Assembly (NCBI GenBank): GCA_030642325.1
Contig: DAOWNY010000133.1
Coordinates: 1-5,295, forward strand
Length of the DNA stretch: 5,295 bases
Direction: 5' to 3'
DNA from: Deltaproteobacteria bacterium
GTDB taxonomy: Bacteria; Desulfobacterota; DAOWNY01
The notes under the pieces are model-generated. The model had not been told where the DNA came from. It saw nothing but the letters and a program-made list of their open reading frames with translations, and did not search any database. The position numbers and the translations under genes were made by a program. Shown here in pieces: positions 1 to 5,295 of the stretch (the first letter of the stretch is position 1; every line of letters begins with the position of its first letter).

Positions 1-126
1 AAAATCCCTCTTGTCAAAAAGGACCTGCCCTTTCTTATAGTAGGCATCGCGTTTTTCTTCCTTACCGGCGCACCCGGAAAAAAAAATAATTAAGAGTACC
101 AGAAAAAAAGACATTTTCTTTAACAT
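1..126 (-). CDS. N-terminal fragment of a lipoprotein, possibly TPR-type (runs off the left edge)
   Basis: Only the first 42 codons are in the window. The product begins MLKKMSFFLVLLIIFFSGCAG. This is a type II signal peptide: a short lysine-containing n-region, a hydrophobic core of about 12 residues, and the lipobox FSGC with Cys19 as the expected lipidated residue. The mature part begins with charged residues and then AYYKKGQVLFDKRDF. That resembles the first helix pair of a tetratricopeptide repeat, where a Tyr/Gly pattern is followed by a short turn before the next helix. Exosortase-associated loci often encode TPR lipoproteins (for example the PrsT type), so that role is plausible but cannot be confirmed from 42 residues. 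The ATG at 126 is preferred because GGAGG lies 8 nt upstream. An internal ATG at codon 5 has no such site. It follows the transferase gene by 172 bp on the same strand. Confidence 0.75.
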   Translation of the reverse strand, partial: MLKKMSFFLVLLIIFFSGCAGKEEKRDAYYKKGQVLFDKRDF

Positions 127-134
127 TGATCAAA

Positions 135-139
135 CCTCC
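135..139 (-). promoter_or_regulatory. Ribosome binding site of the lipoprotein gene
   Basis: On the minus strand the bases read GGAGG, followed by an 8-nt spacer and then the ATG at 126-124. This strong Shine-Dalgarno match fixes the lipoprotein start at the first ATG. Confidence 0.8.
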
Positions 140-151
140 ATTTAAATTCGC

Positions 152-204
152 GTAACTACTCAAAATTCGGAATTCCGGGTACCGGCTCCTTTAAGTAGAG
201 TTAC
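152..204 (-). other. Long dyad in the leader of the lipoprotein gene
   Basis: GTAACTACT (152-160) pairs with AGTAGAGTTAC (194-204): nine base pairs with a 2-nt bulge. The loop region contains two more dyads, the perfect 10-bp palindrome CGGAATTCCG at 168-177 and CCGG-GTA-CCGG at 175-185, which are alternatives to each other. In the minus-strand transcript the structure ends about 25 nt before the lipoprotein start codon, just ahead of its ribosome binding site. It has no U-tract, so it is not a classical terminator. It could be a regulatory leader structure or an operator. I do not recognise it as a known riboswitch class. Confidence 0.35.
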
Positions 205-298
205 AAGGCATGGTAACCAGTCAGGTTGAGCTTATGGCCGATTGCCTTTCTTCAGTCTTCAGCCCTATACACCCGATATTCACAAAACATACAGACAG

Positions 299-1942
299 TT
301 AGAACTGTGGCACCAGGTATCGCAAAAACAGTATCAGTGTGGCTGTAAAGCAGGAAAAATAGAGCGGGCTAAAACCTTTTTTTTGATTGGCGATCAGAAT
401 TTCACTGGTCCAAAGAAATACTATCATTCCACCTACCACCAGCCCAACATGCAATACTTTTACCTGAGCCAGCGGCAGGAAGGGAATGCTCATTACCAAC
501 ATTAAAATCAGGTAATCCAGAGGATTAGTCTCCAGAAATTTAAAACGGGTGATAAAGAGGTAAATTAAATCGCTAAATCCGATACTTCCCCAAAAAATAT
601 AATGAAACAACTGAGGTGAATATGATAGCGAAAAAACGGCGGCCTTTTGAGAAGTTAATAAAAGATACATCACCAGCGCATAGGATGTCAAACGGAAAAG
701 AATTTTAAAGGCAAATTGGTTGACAAACCGGGCAGCCAGCGTAGCAAAAATCATGAAAAATATTACCATACCCCCCTCTACCAGTTTCAGGGGAGAGGAA
801 ATAGCCAGCCAGATTAAACCCAAAGGTAAGACAACCTTTATATAATTGAGCGATAAATTCTTCAAGAAAAGCGTTGCTTCTTGTGTGATATATCTATTCC
901 ACAACTTTTCTATCCCCGCCCCTTCTTGAAGCCTCCACCCCCTCCGGTGGGCCAGGTAGAAAAAAGAAGTGATCAATCCTACCAACGAAAGATAGGTTGA
1001 TACAACCCATATCTCAGGATAATATCTCAATTGAATGCTCAGAAAAACCATCAGGGCCTGGATAAGGTAGATAAAAATCACCGCATCTTTGTGAGAAAAA
1101 CCAAGTTTAAGCAAGCGATAATGAAAATGTTTTAGGTCAGGCTTAAAGGGGGATTTTCCCTCATAGATCCTCTCCAGCATAACCGTAATAGTATCGATAA
1201 TGGGGAACCCCAGTACGATCAGGGGGAGGGCCCTGGCAATAGCGGTGCTTTGCGATTGGGTTAAAAAAAGGCAGATTACCGCCGCACTGAAGCCTAAGAA
1301 CTGCGAACCGGTATCCCCCATAAAAATAGACGCGGGAAAAGTATTGAACCTCAAAAAAGCCAGGAGGGCGCCGACTATCGCCAAACAACAAACCATAATT
1401 GGAGTTCTTCCATCTATAAAGGCCAGCAGTGCTAAAGTTGAAAATATAAAAACACATACCCCTCCGGCCAGCCCATCGAGCCCGTCGGATAGATTAATTG
1501 CGTTGGTAATCCCTATAATAAAAAAGGCGGTTAAAGGAACAGCCAGCCAATATGGTAAAATTATCTCTCTTGTTCCCCACACCCCCAGGTTAATGATAAA
1601 AACTTTTCCGATGAATAAAAATACTCCCATGGCTAAAATTTGACCAAAAAATTTTTCCCGGTAATTTAAATTGCTCAGATCATCCATTACCCCAAAGAAA
1701 AGTAGAATGATTATCCCTGCCAAAAAAGCCTTCAACTCATTGGTCATCTCAACCCAAATCAAGATGGGCATAACGGCTCCCGCCACTATTCCCATCCCCC
1801 CGATCCGGGGGACCGGAGTTTTGTGCAGCTTACGATTATCGGGGATATCCAGCAATTTTATCCGATTGGCGAACCAGCGCAAACATGGAATGGTCGTTAC
1901 CGTGATATAAAAAGACATCAACAGAGAAAATAAATGCAGCAC
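299..1942 (-). CDS. WecA/MraY-family polyprenyl-phosphate sugar-1-phosphate transferase with a long C-terminal membrane extension
   Basis: This integral membrane enzyme is predicted to move a sugar-1-phosphate, typically GlcNAc-1-P or a relative, from a UDP-sugar to undecaprenyl phosphate on the cytoplasmic face, starting a polysaccharide repeat unit. The family motifs appear in order: DIPDNRKLHKTPVPRIGG (32-49), the Asp pair GVMDD (84-88), NAINLSDGLDGLAGG (147-161), FMGDTGS (207-213), FPIID (246-250), and the late cytoplasmic loop DLKHFHYRLL (269-278). In that loop the usual H-x-H-H ends in Tyr275. The core ends near residue 340. Known family members are about 320-370 residues, whereas this one is 547. 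Residues from about 365 to 547 add some six or seven further hydrophobic segments with no family motif that I recognise. The start is a GTG directly after the upstream TAG, backed by AAAGGAG at a 9-nt spacing. The sugar specificity cannot be read from the sequence. Confidence 0.93.
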   Translation of the reverse strand: MLHLFSLLMSFYITVTTIPCLRWFANRIKLLDIPDNRKLHKTPVPRIGGMGIVAGAVMPILIWVEMTNELKAFLAGIIILLFFGVMDDLSNLNYREKFFGQILAMGVFLFIGKVFIINLGVWGTREIILPYWLAVPLTAFFIIGITNAINLSDGLDGLAGGVCVFIFSTLALLAFIDGRTPIMVCCLAIVGALLAFLRFNTFPASIFMGDTGSQFLGFSAAVICLFLTQSQSTAIARALPLIVLGFPIIDTITVMLERIYEGKSPFKPDLKHFHYRLLKLGFSHKDAVIFIYLIQALMVFLSIQLRYYPEIWVVSTYLSLVGLITSFFYLAHRRGWRLQEGAGIEKLWNRYITQEATLFLKNLSLNYIKVVLPLGLIWLAISSPLKLVEGGMVIFFMIFATLAARFVNQFAFKILFRLTSYALVMYLLLTSQKAAVFSLSYSPQLFHYIFWGSIGFSDLIYLFITRFKFLETNPLDYLILMLVMSIPFLPLAQVKVLHVGLVVGGMIVFLWTSEILIANQKKGFSPLYFSCFTATLILFLRYLVPQF

Positions 1943-3673
1943 CTATTTTTTCTCCTTTATCCATTGATCAGGTATTGCCAATCCCGCAGGAAGGGCCTCC
2001 ATCTTGAGGGCCGGTCTTTTTTTAAACGGGTTGTAAAGGGGATCTCCGATCAGAATTTGCCGCCAGGATAAAACCGGGGTAGTTCGGAAATATACCTCAA
2101 CCAGATTATAATGACCAGTCATCAATAAAGGAAAAAACTGATCAGGAGCGGGAAAAGTATGGAGGTAGGGTTCTGCTACCGGACCCAGGGTAGCGCATAT
2201 TCCCCTCTCCAGCATGGATTTGCACCAGGCCTTACTGTTTTTTTTCTTAAGAGTAACCGCTTCCCCGCTTGCCACATGAAATCCCACCGATCCCTGCACC
2301 CACTTAAAGGCATCGACATAATTTTTTAATGAATACCAGCCGCAGTACAAGGCCGATTCAGGAGCTTTGCCGGGCTGGAACAAAGATTTTTGATTATCAA
2401 GCTCCACAGGGAAGGAAGAACTCTTTTTTAAAAACCGGTATAGTGACCGCAATTTTTCATCGTACCATCCGTAGGTCCCCTTTTCATCGGAAGACTTCAA
2501 CCCCCTGGCATCGATATAAAATACCCCCTGAAGGCCCTTTGCCTCCGTCTTAATTGCATCATCCACCAGACGCATGGCCACCTTGGAATCAGGCCCATCC
2601 AATCGGGAAACCATCACAATTCCTTCCCTGATTTTACCCGACAACGGATTCTTATCATTTTCCCGGCGAAAGGGATTGGGGATTGAATCCGCAATGGAGT
2701 AATGCTCTTGCAGCACCAGGGCAAGTTCACTGTCCACCGATGCCAGCGTTTCTTTCTTCAAGAAATTCCTCTCCCGACGCAGCCAAAATTCCAACTCTCC
2801 GATAACCCCGTTTCTTACCCGGATATAGGCCGCCAGTTCCAGGGCGGATTGAGAAGAAACCCCGGATTTTAACAAAAATAATTCCCGTAATTTAAGGTTG
2901 GTCAGCAGTTGAAGGACGTCTATTCTGCCCTGTTGCCGGGGGGTTGGTTCGCGATGAATTTCAGAAATCACCTTTAAAGTTATGGGATTAAAACCCAAAA
3001 GGGCAATCCGTATGGAATTCAACGCAATCCGGTCCTTACCCCTCTTATTCTCCGCAGGCCCGGCAGATAGCCGTTTTTCGGCGTTACGCAATTCTTCCAT
3101 TGCCCTTTTGATCCATTCTTTGTTATCGGTTTTTTCCATGGAAGATAACTTCTTCGAACTTTCAAGTTGGTCTTCTTCTCCCTGATCAATTTTATCAACC
3201 GGGAGGCCGATTTTCTTAAGTGCCCGGGTCAGGGAAATGACCGTATCCAGACAATAAATTTTTCTTTTTGAGGCAACTTGGGCGTCCATGAGGTCTTCTT
3301 TTGTGGGTGTGGGATTTAGCACCCGCAAGGGCACCCCATAAATAAGCAGAACACACCGGGGGAAATTATCCCCCTCCATGTTACGCAAAAACCTTCTCAG
3401 CGAAGAAACGAGTTTTTTTTCATAGGTCGACCGGGACATATCCTCCCCTTGCGGCAGACTGATCCCCATGAGGTTTTTTGCCGGAACCTGACGCCGGAGA
3501 GCATAATATTCAGCCACTTCCCTGCTTTCGGGGAAATCCGAATTATAGACTATAACAATATCTTCGGGCTTCAGAGTCCCTGCAGGGGAAAAGCCGGTAA
3601 AAAACAGTCCCCAGGACAAAATTGTCAAAAAAGAGTAAATTACCACCCTATCCATATTTTTTAAAATCTCCAT
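1943..3673 (-). CDS. TIGR03790-family protein, exosortase-associated, secreted, function unknown
   Basis: I recognise this as TIGR03790, a family known only from exosortase-bearing genomes and without assigned biochemistry. Family-like blocks are: IVIVYNSDFPESREVAEYYALR (39-60), CVLLIYGVPLRV (107-118), ASVDSELALVL (311-321), MVSRLDGPD (354-362), YIDARG (386-391), ALYCGWYS (441-448), GFHVASGEAVTL (464-475), GICATLGPVAEPYL (491-504) and IGDPLYNPF (542-550). Residues 8-31 form a signal peptide with a hydrophobic core and likely cleavage near SPAG (29-32), so the protein should act outside the cytoplasm. Between the second and third blocks lie about 190 residues, mostly charged and helical (roughly 120-310). 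My recollection is that this linker is short in typical members, so 576 residues is long for the family. The start is uncertain. ATG at 3673 has only a weak AAGG upstream, while ATG at 3655 (Met7) has GGAG 12 nt upstream and gives an equally good signal peptide. The gene abuts the transferase with no gap. Confidence 0.88.
   Translation of the reverse strand: MEILKNMDRVVIYSFLTILSWGLFFTGFSPAGTLKPEDIVIVYNSDFPESREVAEYYALRRQVPAKNLMGISLPQGEDMSRSTYEKKLVSSLRRFLRNMEGDNFPRCVLLIYGVPLRVLNPTPTKEDLMDAQVASKRKIYCLDTVISLTRALKKIGLPVDKIDQGEEDQLESSKKLSSMEKTDNKEWIKRAMEELRNAEKRLSAGPAENKRGKDRIALNSIRIALLGFNPITLKVISEIHREPTPRQQGRIDVLQLLTNLKLRELFLLKSGVSSQSALELAAYIRVRNGVIGELEFWLRRERNFLKKETLASVDSELALVLQEHYSIADSIPNPFRRENDKNPLSGKIREGIVMVSRLDGPDSKVAMRLVDDAIKTEAKGLQGVFYIDARGLKSSDEKGTYGWYDEKLRSLYRFLKKSSSFPVELDNQKSLFQPGKAPESALYCGWYSLKNYVDAFKWVQGSVGFHVASGEAVTLKKKNSKAWCKSMLERGICATLGPVAEPYLHTFPAPDQFFPLLMTGHYNLVEVYFRTTPVLSWRQILIGDPLYNPFKKRPALKMEALPAGLAIPDQWIKEKK
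1952..1958 (-). promoter_or_regulatory. Ribosome binding site inside the upstream gene that sets the GTG start of the transferase
   Basis: The minus strand reads AAAGGAG within the last codons of the TIGR03790 gene (encoding the Ile-Lys-Glu-Lys-Lys tail). It is followed by 9 nt that include the TAG stop, then GTG at 1942-1940. This supports the GTG over the later in-frame ATG at codon 9 and points to translational coupling of the two genes. Confidence 0.8.
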
Positions 3674-3943
3674 ATTTTCGGCCTTGTGCGGTTAGGTATT
3701 AGCTATTGGGTGCTAGCTTTTGCATGAAACCATTCAACATCCGCTTGATCTCGTTACATTTGTCGATCTAATGCCGGCTTAAGTTGAGCGATCAGATGTC
3801 AGCGTTTAGCTTTGAAAAAGCGAGGTATTACGGAAGCTTGAAATAACACCCAATGGGTGAAAATTTGTACCGGCAAAATATCCTGTGATCATTTTGGCTA
3901 ATAGCTGACTGCTAAAGGCTAACCGCACAGCTTGCATATTTTC
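3671..3943. mobile_element. Candidate MITE-like insertion with terminal inverted repeats and flanking 9-bp direct repeats
   Basis: An 11-bp perfect inverted repeat (TGTGCGGTTAG at 3685-3695, CTAACCGCACA at 3919-3929) extends inward with gaps to 33 positions, 23 of them matching (3685-3717 versus 3897-3929). Exactly 5 bp outside each arm lies the same 9-mer, CATATTTTC (3671-3679 and 3935-3943). If this 9-mer is a target-site duplication, the inserted unit is 3680-3934, 255 bp, with no open reading frame of note. The left copy includes the start codon of the TIGR03790 gene, so insertion would have separated that gene from its original upstream region. The interior is rich in TTAGC/GCTAA pentamers and holds the dyad CACCCA-A-TGGGTG (3847-3859), whose left half is also complementary to 3705-3712. 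The outermost 5 bp of the arms do not match, which weakens the transposon reading. A simple regulatory repeat cluster is the alternative. Confidence 0.4.
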
Positions 3944-3955
3944 ATTCGATCGTCG

Positions 3956-3981
3956 AAACCGCACCAATCGGTTTGTTTTTT
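3956..3981 (+). terminator. Weak terminator-shaped hairpin facing the plus strand
   Basis: AAACCG (3956-3961) pairs with CGGTTT (3969-3974) around a 7-nt loop, followed at once by GTTTTTT. The shape is that of a small intrinsic terminator for plus-strand transcription. The stem is only 6 bp and no plus-strand gene leads into it, so its function is doubtful. Confidence 0.2.
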
Positions 3982-3988
3982 AGTAATC

Positions 3989-4019
3989 GTTCACGATTCT
4001 CAGTTCTCAGTTCACGATT
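3989..4019. repeat. Short direct repeats GTTCACGATT around a TTCTCAG tandem
   Basis: GTTCACGATT occurs at 3989-3998 and again at 4010-4019. Between and overlapping them, the 7-mer TTCTCAG stands twice in tandem (3997-4010). The block looks like degenerate intergenic repeat sequence. No function is evident. Confidence 0.6.
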
Positions 4020-4027
4020 TTTATTCA

Positions 4028-4056
4028 ATGTAACCGCTAAAAATTCATAGTTACAT
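4028..4056. repeat. Inverted repeat ATGTAAC / GTTACAT
   Basis: ATGTAAC (4028-4034) and GTTACAT (4050-4056) form a perfect 7-bp stem around a 15-nt AT-rich loop. In the minus-strand transcript it lies about 110 nt past the dehydrogenase stop. It lacks a following U-tract, so it is not called as a terminator. It may be an operator or a transcript-end stem. Confidence 0.35.
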
Positions 4057-4073
4057 CTTAGATCCAGGTTTTT

Positions 4074-4100
4074 ACCAATGGTTAACCAATGCCGTTAACT
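4074..4100. repeat. Imperfect tandem repeat with the palindrome TGGTTAACCA
   Basis: CCAATG followed by GTTAAC occurs at 4075-4086 and again, with two extra bases between the halves, at 4086-4099. The junction makes a perfect 10-bp palindrome, TGGTTAACCA (4079-4088). A protein-binding site is possible, but nothing ties it to a gene. Confidence 0.35.
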
Positions 4101-4163
4101 TAAAAATACTTTGTCTAAGTCTATTTCCCGACCGTCATTAAAATCCTCATAACCTGACTGTCA

Positions 4164-5295
4164 TTACCGTCTTTTCTGTTTCTTTATCCTCTGAATATGG
4201 CCGCGCCCCAAGCCCTTCACCTCGCAGCCCAGTTCAAAGTAATCTGCTATATGTTCATCATTAAGGATACCGAAACAATCGATTATGGCAGCAGGTCTGC
4301 CGATCATATTAACAACATCAGCCGGTTTAAGGCCCAGGTATTCTTGGTGCCGGACTGCCAGAACCACTGCATCCGCATCTTTCAAAACCGATTTAATGTC
4401 CGAATTTATCCGAAGATTTTTTAATCCCTCCTGATTCCTGAAAAAACGCGCCCAACTTGCCCCGATGGCCGGATAACTATCCTGATTTTCAAATTCCCAC
4501 CAATGCTTCACGTACGGGTCATGCACCTTAATCTCTCCACCCATTTCAGCCAGCTTCCGGACAATCAACTCCGATCCGCTGTACCGGGTATCACCCACGT
4601 CCTCCCGATAGGAAGCCCCCAAGACGGTGGTAATAGATGCGGCAACCACCTTCCCCATGTTCCTCAGGGCATCCCTGATTAATTGAACGGCGTGAAGCGC
4701 CCTGGTATCGTTAATATCAATGGCTTTCGGCGTCAGTTTAAATATTTCGTCTTCGAAGCCCATCAGGTGACGGTAAGCCCAGAGCCCGAGCCCACCATCC
4801 TTTGGCAGGCAATAGCCGCCAATCCCGGGTCCGGGAAAAATCATATTGCTGTGGGTGGGTCTCACCTTAATTGCATCAATAACCTTAATCAGATCAACCC
4901 CGTTTTTTTCGCAAAAGTTGCTCCACTCATCTAAAAATGCCAGTATGGTTGCCCGAAAACTATTCTCGATAATCTTGCAAGTCTCGCTCTCAATGGGCTT
5001 ATCAAGAACAGTTAGGGGGTAATCATGCACATTCAGCACTTCGGACAAAAATTTTTCAACCTTCTTTTTGCTCTTTACGTTCACCCCGCTGCATACCCGC
5101 CAGAAATCACGGATTGATTTTACATAATCACGGCCCGGCATAACCCTCTCGTAACTGTGCGCCAACAGCGGCTCCTTTTTAATGCCCCGCCCTTCAAAGG
5201 CTTTCTTTATGGTGGGATAAGCAATATATTCAGTGGTGCCCGGTGGCACCGTGGTCTCGATAATCACCAGACATTCCGGTTCGATTTTTTCCCCG
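4164..5295 (-). CDS. Nucleotide-sugar dehydrogenase (UDP-glucose/UDP-GlcNAc/UDP-ManNAc 6-dehydrogenase family), lacking its N-terminus at the right edge
   Basis: This cytoplasmic NAD-dependent enzyme should oxidise C6 of a UDP-sugar in two steps to the uronic acid, supplying precursor for capsule, O-antigen or exopolysaccharide. The reading frame is open to the window edge, giving 376 whole codons. An internal GTG at 5267 falls within the conserved block VIIETTVPPGTTE, so it is not the true start. The N-terminal GxGxxG Rossmann nucleotide-binding segment, about 100-130 residues, lies outside. Numbering from that GTG, I see YERVMPG (39-45), the central helix with Lys98 and ENSFRA (101-106), the catalytic loop GIGGYCLPKD (148-157) with Cys153 encoded at 4809-4811, and the C-terminal UDP-binding domain with GASYREDVGDTRYSGSE (217-233), HDPY (249-252) and DADAVVLAV (297-305). 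Subfamily features include HSYERVMPG and RYSG where many members have RxSP. The product may be a UDP-N-acetylhexosaminuronate, but substrate choice cannot be read. The gene ends with TAA followed at once by TGA. Confidence 0.92.
   Translation of the reverse strand, partial: GEKIEPECLVIIETTVPPGTTEYIAYPTIKKAFEGRGIKKEPLLAHSYERVMPGRDYVKSIRDFWRVCSGVNVKSKKKVEKFLSEVLNVHDYPLTVLDKPIESETCKIIENSFRATILAFLDEWSNFCEKNGVDLIKVIDAIKVRPTHSNMIFPGPGIGGYCLPKDGGLGLWAYRHLMGFEDEIFKLTPKAIDINDTRALHAVQLIRDALRNMGKVVAASITTVLGASYREDVGDTRYSGSELIVRKLAEMGGEIKVHDPYVKHWWEFENQDSYPAIGASWARFFRNQEGLKNLRINSDIKSVLKDADAVVLAVRHQEYLGLKPADVVNMIGRPAAIIDCFGILNDEHIADYFELGCEVKGLGRGHIQRIKKQKRR

Larger units (their letters stand above)
3674..4163. 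other. Gene-free, repeat-rich spacer between the dehydrogenase and TIGR03790 genes
   Basis: No credible coding region was found on either strand in these 490 bp. It holds the MITE-like unit (3671-3943), a 13-bp dyad TTCGA-TCG-TCGAA (3945-3957), a third copy of the AACCGCAC octamer (3957-3964), and several short direct repeats and hairpins between 3956 and 4166. Any promoter for the TIGR03790-transferase pair should lie here or inside the inserted unit. I found no convincing -35/-10 or sigma-54 -24/-12 pair, and no clear intrinsic terminator for the dehydrogenase gene. Confidence 0.6.

Noticed and set aside
168..185. Adjacent GAATTC and GGTACC sites that might suggest a cloning-vector polylinker
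   Set aside because: The surrounding bases do not match a polylinker I know, and the sites are part of a natural-looking dyad in a gene leader.
127..298. Cyclic di-GMP (GEMM-type) riboswitch ahead of the lipoprotein
   Set aside because: Some short strings such as AAAGGCAA recall it, but the required core order and tetraloop/receptor elements are not present as I read the minus strand.
242..505. Plus-strand open frame of 87 codons over the end of the transferase gene
   Set aside because: It is mostly antisense to the well-supported transferase. It has no ribosome binding site that I can see and no recognisable motif.
1200..1910. Plus-strand open frames (1200-1643, 1671-1910) and a second minus-strand frame at 1161-1457
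   Set aside because: All lie inside the transferase gene, whose family motifs prove its own frame. Their products look like shadow translations.
2329..3664. Three plus-strand open frames antisense to the TIGR03790 gene
   Set aside because: They are short, without motifs, and opposite a gene with clear family blocks.
3885..3965. Sigma-54 promoter upstream of the TIGR03790 gene
   Set aside because: One GG-N10-GC spacing occurs in the right repeat arm, but the flanking bases match the TGGCAC-N5-TTGC consensus poorly.
4197..4934. Plus-strand open frames antisense to the dehydrogenase
   Set aside because: The dehydrogenase frame carries the catalytic Cys loop and the C-terminal motifs, so the opposite-strand frames are shadows.

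Overview
This 5.3 kb window is a piece of an envelope or exopolysaccharide locus. Every supported gene lies on the minus strand, so transcription runs from high to low coordinates. In that order it holds a nucleotide-sugar dehydrogenase cut by the right edge (4164-5295), a gene-free stretch of about 490 bp, a TIGR03790-family protein (1943-3673), a WecA/MraY-type polyprenyl-phosphate sugar-1-phosphate transferase (299-1942), a 172-bp gap, and the first 42 codons of a lipoprotein cut by the left edge (1-126).

The most informative gene is the TIGR03790 protein. From memory of that family, it has no assigned function and occurs only in bacteria that carry exosortase (EpsH/Xrt), the membrane transpeptidase linked to PEP-CTERM-type sorting and exopolysaccharide export. 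This copy is unusually long because of a charged, helix-rich insertion of roughly 180 residues. The adjoining transferase is also unusual. Its catalytic core is complete and is followed by about 200 extra residues rich in membrane helices. The two genes abut exactly, TAG then GTG, so they are probably translationally coupled. The dehydrogenase would make a UDP-uronic acid sugar, the transferase would load the first sugar onto undecaprenyl phosphate, and the lipoprotein would act in the periplasm or at the outer membrane. No exosortase or PEP-CTERM substrate lies inside the window. They are predicted nearby.

The gap 3674-4163 holds no gene but is full of repeats. Its main structure is an imperfect inverted repeat (3685-3717 / 3897-3929) flanked at equal distance by 9-bp direct repeats (3671-3679 / 3935-3943). 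This looks like a small non-autonomous, MITE-like insertion whose target duplication overlaps the start codon of the TIGR03790 gene.

The organism is a Gram-negative, exosortase-bearing bacterium of middling GC content, judged by eye. A deltaproteobacterial (Desulfobacterota-like) or similar environmental lineage fits, but the sequence alone does not settle this. No rRNA, tRNA or CRISPR array was seen.
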